Shown here one piece after another: positions 56,709 to 64,000 of a DNA stretch of 64,000 bases (the first letter of the stretch is position 1; each line of letters starts with the position of its first letter). The notes below the pieces were generated by a model. The model had not been told where the DNA came from. It saw only the letters and a list, made by a program, of their open reading frames with translations, and did no database searches. The stretch comes from Rhexocercosporidium sp. MPI-PUGE-AT-0058 (lineage: Eukaryota > Ascomycota > Leotiomycetes > Helotiales), in NCBI GenBank assembly GCA_020746875.1, contig JAGTJL010000003.1, positions 1,922,001 to 1,986,000 of the forward strand. Direction: 5' to 3'. A program made the position numbers and the translations under genes.

Positions 56709-58418
56709 CTAAACGAATCCCAGACCTTCCCAAACGGCGCCTATCCCAATTAAAAATGCATAAATGCCAACCATTCCCACACTCAGAATGTCCTCTACGG
56801 TCTCACATTCCCAAAACAAACAGGTCAGCATCGCAAACGTAATCAAAACACCCACGATGCACGACTGCCAGTCCATCGTCAGCTCCATGCACGAAAGGAG
56901 GAGGATCCAGGCGGTGACGTACCAGAAGGGACAAGAGGGAACTCTGTTATCTTCAAGTTGGGAGGATAGCCAGGAGTTAAGGCAAGATGCGCAGTAGGTT
57001 TTAAGGCAGGCGGGGTTGTGGCAGTGGGTGGATGTGGTGGGGAGGGTGGTGTGGAGGCACATGGCGCAGGATTGGGAGGCGGTAGTAGCTAGAGGAGGGC
57101 GAGTGTGTGGTTGGTTGGGAGGGGAGGGACTGTACCAGGTGGATGGTGCTGGAATGTAGCGGGGAGGTGTCAGTGGTGAGGAGGGAAGAGTTGGTGAAGA
57201 TGATCCGGATAAGGTTGGGGTCATCATTGTTGGTGAGGTGGATGGGTCTGTAGAGATTGATAGTGTGCCTGGTAATGGCGATCCTGAACTCTGGGGAGGC
57301 GAGAAGAAGAGTATAGCCGGGTTTGTGGGTGGCGGTATGGAGATGTCGGAGATGTTACTCAATGCTGGTGTGCTTGGAGGATACAGTCCAGGATTTGAGG
57401 ATATCGTGGAAGATCTTCTACTATTCGCTTGCTGTAGTTGCGTCTCGAGGGATTCTATCCGGTCTAACAAGGCTCGAATGTCGTTATGTGTAAGAGGTCG
57501 TTCGCTGATGGTGGTTGAGGCAACAGAGTTAACTGACGATATGTGATGAGGCACCAAAGCTGGTGGTGAAGGAGGTGGCGTTCTGAATTGTCCACTCGAA
57601 GACGACGAGTTTGTGTTTGTAACACGGCCATGAGAACTTCTATGTGCGACCCCAGCCGGTTGGCTGTTTATCGTGATGTTGAGATTGACATCTCCAGCAG
57701 CTCGGATGGGACCCGATACGACAACTCCGGCACTTGACCCATGACGTTGATTGTGTTGAACTAATAAGTTTGTCTCTCTAGATTGTGTCCTTGACGAAGT
57801 TGTACTTGAGATGGTATTTCTTTCGCTTGGTGAAGTTGGATCTGGGGTGCTCATTCGCGAGGAACTTCGTGCAGATGGCAACGTGGCGTTAGATGTTCTT
57901 GTCGAAGTAGTCGACAATGACGGAGATGGAGCACGAAGGCCGAATTGGGGTGAGACGGTCGTTGAGAGCCCTGGCTGTGGGTTTCGTGACGAGAAAGTCG
58001 GTGGAGGAAGCGTGGGTGATAGGGGGTAGGAGGATGTCGATGTAGAGGATACCGCCACGCTCCCACGTAGACGACGGAGTCTTTGGTATGGCTCTGGCAT
58101 TGACAACCGTAATAAACTCCACCAACGATTTACCACTTCAACTGTTTGACCATTTTCATCCAAGCGTCGATGCCAACGACGGCAGAGCGTGAGTGCTGCC
58201 AAACGGTGCAAAATTTCGCGCAGTCCAACAGAACCTCGCCGGAAATGCTCTTGTAACGGGACCAGTGCGAGTGAGTCAAGTATGACACCCGCTTCATCCA
58301 ACTCATGTCTTTTGATGTGGTAGTTGCATCTTTCGTCATTCTTACTATGTCCCAGGCAGTGAAATCCGCGATCTTCGGGATAGACACTCAAAATAGCACG
58401 GGGGTTCCAGACGGACAT
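56709..58418 (-). CDS. RING-like membrane protein with low-complexity middle
   Basis: A single uninterrupted frame of 569 residues from ATG at 58,418. The N-terminal 120 residues (MSVWNPRAILSVYPEDRGFH, then a Cys/His patch ERCNYHIKRHE) form a conserved-looking globular part found in many filamentous fungi. Residues about 130-430 are Ser/Thr/Pro-rich. Next is a Cys-rich block, CAMC...HCHNPACLKTYCASC...SCPFW, spaced like a RING finger, but the last CPxC ligand reads Trp, so zinc binding may be incomplete. Two C-terminal hydrophobic helices (YVTAWILLLSCMELTM region and MVGIYAFLIGIGAVWEGLGF) should anchor it in a membrane. A membrane-bound ubiquitin ligase is possible but unproven. Confidence 0.65.
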   Translation of the reverse strand: MSVWNPRAILSVYPEDRGFHCLGHSKNDERCNYHIKRHELDEAGVILDSLALVPLQEHFRRGSVGLREILHRLAALTLCRRWHRRLDENGQTVEVVNRWWSLLRLSMPEPYQRLRRLRGSVAVSSTSTSSYPLSPTLPPPTFSSRNPQPGLSTTVSPQFGLRAPSPSLSTTSTRTSNATLPSARSSSRMSTPDPTSPSERNTISSTTSSRTQSRETNLLVQHNQRHGSSAGVVVSGPIRAAGDVNLNITINSQPAGVAHRSSHGRVTNTNSSSSSGQFRTPPPSPPALVPHHISSVNSVASTTISERPLTHNDIRALLDRIESLETQLQQANSRRSSTISSNPGLYPPSTPALSNISDISIPPPTNPAILFFSPPQSSGSPLPGTLSISTDPSTSPTMMTPTLSGSSSPTLPSSPLTPPRYIPAPSTWYSPSPPNQPHTRPPLATTASQSCAMCLHTTLPTTSTHCHNPACLKTYCASCLNSWLSSQLEDNRVPSCPFWYVTAWILLLSCMELTMDWQSCIVGVLITFAMLTCLFWECETVEDILSVGMVGIYAFLIGIGAVWEGLGFV

Positions 58419-59654
58419 GTTAACTCGGACCACAAGTGATAAGGGATAGAGGAAGCTTTGCGAGAAGAACCATGTAGTACAATCAGTGGGTGTTTCTCTG
58501 TTTTAGGGAAGACTACGAGGCTTAGTAGGCAGATTTGCTGCGCTGGGTCCTGGTGCAAGGCAGAAGGTCACGCCGAGGAATAGTCCAATCAGAGTCCTCG
58601 AATACTCATTTCTCTGCACCCTTTCTGACCATCATCACTTTGGTTCCAAACCAACATTGTCAGCTTATCGATCAGGGAGGAGAAACCAATGGCAACTCCT
58701 CTCCCCCCTCCATCACCAATCCTTCCCGACAGAGATGCAAAGGTCCCAAACCCGGCCTTCTTCTTTGGCTCACAGAGGAAAGAATCCCAATGGCACATGT
58801 AAGAAGACAGAGAGGGCACAACACACATGGGCTAGGCTGCTCAACCGTCTGAGAAAGGAGAGATGGTGTTGGGCTTCGTGTACGGTCACCCTAAATCATC
58901 CCCTGAAGACAAGGAGCACTAAAATAGATGGGCCACCAGTAGGCGGCGCATACAGCAATAGAATGCATTCGAATATTCTGTTCAACGAAAGGCTACTTCT
59001 GGCGATGGCCAGAACGTAGACCTTTGGCATCTTGTGGAGGTTCTGAGACGAAAGATGTATGAGACCCTCAACGAGACCTCACAATGCCACAACACGTGAT
59101 AGCAAATGAACAGAACATTTCAAGCGGGTGCTTCCACTACACTGGGAGCAAGACAGACACCAGCGCTTGAGAGTCTGCCTCGTTCAATGAGCCACTTTCA
59201 ACAAATTTCCAGCTGCAGAACACGTCATAATAGTAGCGAAAGCTTAGAGAAAGCCAAGACCCTTGTCAGCGACCGCCGACCAGAAATAGAGCAGGCAGAA
59301 AGAAGAAATGTGCACCCATTAAAATAAGAGGAGATTTGAGATGTGAGTTGGAAAAGGGCGGGCGGACATTTGTCTGTGGGGTGTGTCCGGTGGTTGCAAC
59401 GCAGAAGTCACAACTTCTAAGCGAGATTTGCTTGGGAACTTCCGGGTCACATGACAGTGTTCCCTAAAGCCTCCCTTGGCATATTTTCCGAGGTCTAATC
59501 TTCCAGGATATCGCTCAACTCGAATCCATCACCATTCTCCTTCAGCTAGGTATGCCGTTGTTTCTCTTCTCTTCAAGTTTTTACATATTCCCATCGCTCC
59601 TCCCTTTTTAGCCAGAATATCAAGTAGAAGTAGACAAGGCTATTCTCTGTTAAG
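58419..59654. other. Intergenic region without a supported gene
   Basis: Promoter side of the RING-like gene and 3' flank of the small gene. Short overlapping ORFs only; no repeats of note. Confidence 0.45.
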
Positions 59655-59944
59655 TTACACCACAAAACTCTCAGTTCTATGTCCAAATCCAGAAGGGTGA
59701 TACCCCTCCTGCGGCTCGTCATTGAGGACGGGGTGGGCCTTGGTCTTGGCCTTCTCACTGGAACAGAAGGCTTCAGACACAGAAGGATATAAAATGACGC
59801 ATGTGCTGGGACAGTCCGCGCTTTCATGATCTTGTTCCTTGACCAGCGACGGCAATTTTTGTACAATAGCATCCTCTGTTAGACGTAGAGGGGCCGTTAA
59901 TTTTCCTTACCCGGCGCCGAGTCTATTGAAACAAGTCTGCTCAT
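59655..59944 (-). CDS. Small hypothetical protein with one intron
   Basis: Exons 59944-59911 and 59875-59655 give 84 residues: MSRLVSIDSAPEDAIVQKLP start, then a hydrophilic body with three cysteines (DCPSTCVILYPSVSEAFCSS) and the ending YHPSGFGHRTESFVV. The joined frame keeps sensible phase and the acceptor TAACAG is good, but the intron is only 35 nt, near or below the usual lower limit. An alternative first exon may exist. No domain or signal peptide is recognised. The upstream codons before the ATG have no stop immediately before it, so the start is a choice of the first Met. Confidence 0.4.
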
Positions 59945-60285
59945 CAGAGGGTGCCAAGTGACTACCAACACTGTGCAATTTGTCGAGTTTTCGGGCCAGT
60001 CTCTGGTGGCATTCTAACTTTGCAGTGCCCCAACATATCTACTTCCAAATAGCTCCATTTGGAGTTATTTATCCGTGGATATACTATTGCTGCTTATAAC
60101 TAACCAGCACAGGTGGTAGGGTACGACTGGCTCACAGACGGATGGGCTCGTCCACTACTGACTCGGAATGACTTGATCTCATCCTAACTAGAGTCGACTT
60201 TACGTGTATCCTGGCGATCTACCTGAAATTTGGGGGAGTTCAGAGATAGAGTTTGTACTTCAGATATTCGATATTCGCCCTCAGA
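59945..60285. other. Spacer
   Basis: A short intergenic interval between the small gene and the HET pseudogene. No feature seen. Confidence 0.5.
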
Positions 60286-61480
60286 ATGCGTCTACTAAAC
60301 ACAACCACACTTGAGCTAGAAGAATTCTTCGGGGCTTGCCTAGCTTATGTAATTTTTTCGTACCAGTGGTAAGTTGACGAGGTATCTCTCCACGATATGA
60401 ACAACGGCAAAGCGGCGGGTAAAACCGGGTACAGTAAGAGAAAATGAGCTCCCTGAAGCAATACAGCACGAACTTGCAGTTTGCTTGGATTGATACTTGC
60501 TGTATCGACAAATCCAGCAGTGCAGAACTAACCCAAGCGATCAATTCCATGTATCGATAGTATCAAAACGCGACAGTTTGTTTGTTCATCTCTTCGATAT
60601 CGAGCAATCCAGAGTAGATTTCCGGGACTTATGTACACTGAATAACTCCCAATTCAGTAATAGTTCGTGGTGGACCAGAGGCTGGACGCTGCAGGAGCTC
60701 ACTGCACTCTCTGTTGTGAAGTTCTACAATTTAACATGGAAGGCTCTTAGATCAAAATACGGCTTGGTTGTTCAAAGCACGGCAATTACAGGCATACACG
60801 AGAAGGTGATTGGGTATCATGCAGAACCAGAATCATTCAATATCGCACAAAGGATATCTTGGGCTTCCAAGAGAACTACGACAAGGGTAGAAACATTTCA
60901 TGCAGCCGTCTTGGAAGTTTTGGTGTCATATGCCTCTGCTGTACGGAGAAGGGGAGCGGGCATTCGTCAGATTACAGGAAGAGATCATGAAGCATTCGAA
61001 CGACCACTCTTTGTTTGCGCGGGCCGTTAATTATAAGGAATACCGAGGGTTGTTAGCAGAAACTCCTGTCAGCTTCTAACATTCGTACATATCGTCCCCT
61101 TCATAACATTTTTAGCCAGGCTCCATATATTGTGACCAATTTCTGGTTGTCTATAACACCAGCTTTCATGCCTTAGGCAATGGATACATGCTTTGTTGCG
61201 CTTGACTGTGAAAGAGGAAATATATGGGACGACAGAGAGCGATTTCTCAATTTGGAAGTAGGAGAGTGGTATCACAGGAAGAATCTGGTACAAGTCAGCC
61301 GGGAAAAAATAGATACACGGTAGTCAAGCTCGGATTTGTTGACGGATTCAACCCGTTTGTCTTTGCTCGACTCAGGAGGTCGAACGATCACTGCGAAGTC
61401 TTCCCCCGACAGATAATAAGTGGCTGCAATATCCTGCTGGGAGAGAACATGGATATCTGTAAGGAGAGAGACTGATGGGC
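60286..61480 (+). pseudogene. HET-domain (heterokaryon incompatibility) pseudogene
   Basis: From an ATG at 60,286 the plus strand spells, in shifting frames, the ordered HET motifs. These are MRLLNTTTLELEEFF, then DEVSLHDMNNGKAAG, WIDTCCIDKSSSAEL (about 60,490-60,530), AINSMYR followed by a stop and YQNATVC, then WWTRGWTLQELTALSVVKFY (about 60,670-60,730), IAQRISWASKRTTTRVE (about 60,840-60,890) and MPLLYGEGERAFVRLQEEI (about 60,930-60,985). At least three stops and several frame changes separate them, so the gene is dead. A further stretch near 61,180-61,310 (FVALDCERGN...) fits the C-terminal part of such proteins. The intact relatives trigger cell death on fusion of unlike mycelia. The ORF at 60,497-61,030 is a part of this pseudogene, out of frame in its last third. 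Confidence 0.85.
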
Positions 61481-62072
61481 CTATGTAAAACTGTAGGTCC
61501 TGTTACAGTTTCGATAAGTAAGGAGGTGGTAGGAGGACAGAAAAGTGGGTCGTTGCTATTTCCCCCATCTTAGCTGATGAGGACAAAAGAAGTTAGAAAG
61601 TAATACAGACGATGCGACATGATTTTCAAAGATGGGTATTCTGTTCTAGAGGAATTTATTGATTGGACGAAGCACCGTGAGGCATACTTGCAAGCTGTCC
61701 TCGAGATTCCGCCGATCCTCGCTTGCCTTATGCTCGATGACAACGACATCTCTTCTCGCCACTCATGCACAAGTCATAACATCAACACGTTGAGTCGTAT
61801 TTCGGGGGTTGAATTGGCCGAATCGGTCTCTTGGGGGTTGCAGTTGTATCTTTAATTCAATACAGTGCCACACGTGTTCCGCACTCCCAGGAAACAAAAT
61901 CGATGACATGTAGCAATTGACATCATCACTTTGGACACCGCAGATCAAAGCGTTTATATAACACGCAGGCATAGAAATGTACCATGCATTGTTCTCACTG
62001 ATTTCCACAAGATCAATAACACACACGTTAAAACTCCCTTCTTTTCAAACGTCTCCAATTATCTCGCGCAAA
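61481..62072. other. Spacer before the NTF2-like gene
   Basis: Contains a 78-codon plus-strand ORF at 61,619-61,855 without recognisable domain. It may be the frayed end of the HET pseudogene or chance. The last 150 bp would be the promoter of the gene at 62,073. Confidence 0.4.
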
Positions 62073-62915
62073 ATGGCATCAGCTTCCCTACCCGGCGAGA
62101 ACTTCGAAGTTCGCCAAACATCAACTACTGAAGATTGGCACCCAGACGTAAGTTTTCTCACAATGAACACAATCCCCTTTTGGAAAGTCGTTTAAACAGT
62201 CCATACTTCCTACTCAACCAATTGAAATGCATGCTAAATCTCGCAAACAGCCTTCAAAGTCCCTTCCTCTCGATAAGGCGAGACAGGCTCTCCTCGATGA
62301 CATTATTGCTCTGTACAGCTGCGAGCCTACGATTGAGAGAGTGAAGAGATATACACCCGACTGCGTGTACGATGACCAGTTTGTGTATGCCAATGATAGG
62401 CAAGGTCTTCCCTTCTGACTGCCAAAATAATGCTAATAGTGTTTCAGATACAAGATGGCAGGCCAATGGTTCGCTCTTCCGAAACTGTTCAAAGCGTCCA
62501 AGAACGAAGGCTATGAAATCGTCCGCAGTGATGATGAAGTTATTCAATTCAAGAACGAGCAGGTACACTCTACTGGCATTTACCGTCTCTGTAATTTACT
62601 GACATCTCACAGTCCTGGACATTCAAGATCATCCCAAAGACCGCTATCATCAATGCCCTCGTAACTCTCTCGTTGGACCCAGAGACCGTTCACAGCGATT
62701 TCATTCGGGTCAAGTACCACAAGGACCAGGCGAACGACAAAGACTACAGCCACGAAGGACTTGGCTTCACTTTCAAGAAGTGGCAGGCTGATCAGGTGGC
62801 AAAGCACATGGATAGCAAAGAGGTTGAAGCTTTCGAAGCTGATAGAACCGCGGGCAAGGAGCACGTGAGAAAGTATGGTGATGGAAAGGGAGAGGCTCCC
62901 GAAAAGAATCTGTGA
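62073..62915 (+). CDS. NTF2-like (SnoaL-type) small protein
   Basis: Four exons: 62073-62147, 62251-62399, 62448-62562, 62613-62915. Phases close to 213 residues. Intron 2 (62,400-62,447) has a GC donor (GCAAGG) with AG acceptor; a GT reading one step later would lose the frame. The fold call rests on the helix-rich start (DKARQALLDDIIALYSCEP), then TPDCVYDDQFVYANDRYKMA, then FKASKNEGYEIV and FRVKY-like strand IRVKYHKD, the usual order for an NTF2-like cone. The C-terminus is a charged helix (QVAKHMDSKEVEAFEADRTA). No catalytic residues can be named. Function unknown; soluble, no signal peptide. Confidence 0.72.
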
Positions 62916-64000
62916 GGGGTGTGTGATGTGATGCCATCCGAACCAAGTGGTTGGACTGCATATACTGTAGCAGAATTCAATAAAGTTTATGATCTGACTT
63001 AAATATTCCGCAACAACATTCGAACTTAAAATGACCCTTAAGTAAACTCGTACACAGGAAAACGGCGTTAATGAGGTACGAAAACTTTCCACCTGAATGG
63101 TCAATTTCCATCGACTCCGTGCCTGGAAGTTGCATGGATTTATTACAAACAGCACAAAAATTCTGCCTTTGCCTTCGCTAAACCTCCTCATATGAATACG
63201 AAGTAATAATGCGATTTTCTAGGCAAGCCGTCCACCAGCTGAGACGACTTGGTCGCCGATTCAGATCCCGTCGAGAATTCGTCTTCTAGAATAATTTAAT
63301 CTCATATCATACATTACTGGATTATGATACTAGATTGCGAAGTCTTGCGGGTTTTTTTTACATTCAACTAAACGTCAATTAGCGAGGATCAACTGTCGAG
63401 AAGGGGTTGTGCCGGAAGGCATCTGATCGTTGGGCCTGTGGCTTTAAGCGAGGAAGCCCCCCTGATTATCCCAGCACTCTTCGGTCGAAGCCCGCCCGCC
63501 CAATAAAAATCTATCCGAGAGTGACCTTCAACATGCATATTACGTATATACACGGTGTCCTTCTACATAGAGAATTGAGATTCCACCGACAAAACAGCCT
63601 GATCGAGATTGGTCGGTAGCGAGGTACGAAGCTACACAGGCTGAGAATACCAAACATAACGCCCAAAAAGTCAGCGACCATCAGAGTAGAGGAGTTAAGT
63701 TCAGTTGCGAGGATATACATTAGAAACAGATGCTAGGTTCTCTGCGTGCGTACTAGTTAAATCCTCTGACGTCGAATTCGTGGTGCCGCTCTATCAGGTC
63801 TCTAACTTAGTGATGATCACGTTCAGTTAGGATTTATCTAGCTGTATTATGTAGTAGTAGTACAGGACAACGCCATGTTATAAAAACTAGAATTTAGCTA
63901 CTCTAGTTTTAAATATAAGGTGGTAGGTCTTGGGTGTAAATAGTACTGAATCTAGCCTTTTTTCCGATTCTCGGTAGGCTAAGACGTAGACGAATCGTCA
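62916..64000. other. Terminal intergenic region
   Basis: No gene recognised. Short ORFs at 63,407-63,619 (+) and 63,511-63,720 (-) overlap each other. AAAACTAG near 63,884 pairs with CTAGTTTT near 63,903, an 8-bp stem. The last 260 bp become slightly more AT-rich. Confidence 0.45.

Noticed and set aside
57811..58029. Plus-strand Val-rich ORF
   Set aside because: Reverse-complement shadow of the Ser/Thr/Pro-rich region of the RING-like gene.

Overview
The window is genomic DNA from a filamentous ascomycete (Pezizomycotina; class not proven, although Leotiomycetes would fit). The genes carry short spliceosomal introns with GT..AG ends and CTAAC-like branch sites. HET-domain, FYVE, GMC-oxidase and CAZyme genes are present. 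The repeats show C-to-T / G-to-A decay typical of repeat-induced point mutation (RIP). There are no CRISPR arrays, bacterial operons or recognisable rRNA or tRNA genes.

Layout. 1-26,050 is one extremely AT-rich block made almost wholly of nested, RIP-degraded LTR retrotransposons. It holds the 3' part of a Ty1/Copia element (1-4,993) and a related solo LTR (5,195-5,485). Next is a small gag-only LTR element (5,675-7,830). A Ty3/Gypsy chromovirus follows, with LTRs at 8,570-8,826 and 24,826-25,082; its reverse transcriptase is split by a 7.9-kb Copia element (11,666-19,610, perfect 5-bp target-site duplication). A well-preserved solo LTR lies at 24,053-24,333. Three degenerate antisense reading frames (18,607-18,047; 23,858-about 23,200; 25,661-about 25,090) sit at or next to the 3' ends of these elements.

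26,100-29,520 is a transition zone. It holds a CorA-like membrane-protein gene killed by eleven TAA/TAG stops with no evident frameshift, and a RIP-damaged remnant resembling the C2H2-tailed end of a DUF3435 (tyrosine-recombinase-like) protein.

29,580-64,000 is ordinary gene-bearing DNA. A plant-wall sugar cluster comes first: a secreted GH39-like hydrolase, a cytosolic GH127 beta-L-arabinofuranosidase, and a divergently transcribed MFS sugar porter. Then follow a hypothetical nuclear-type protein, a conserved multi-pass membrane protein, an Arl3/ARFRP1-type GTPase, a beta-carbonic anhydrase, a FYVE protein, a long-chain fatty alcohol oxidase, a RING-like membrane protein, a small intron-containing protein, a HET-domain pseudogene and an NTF2-like protein.

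How the genes work together. The GH39-GH127-MFS trio reads as a release, import and intracellular-cleavage route for arabinose-containing oligosaccharides. The other genes look like unrelated housekeeping or accessory loci. I give exon joins wherever splice phases could be checked by hand; every internal phase closes in those models except in the gene at 40,414.
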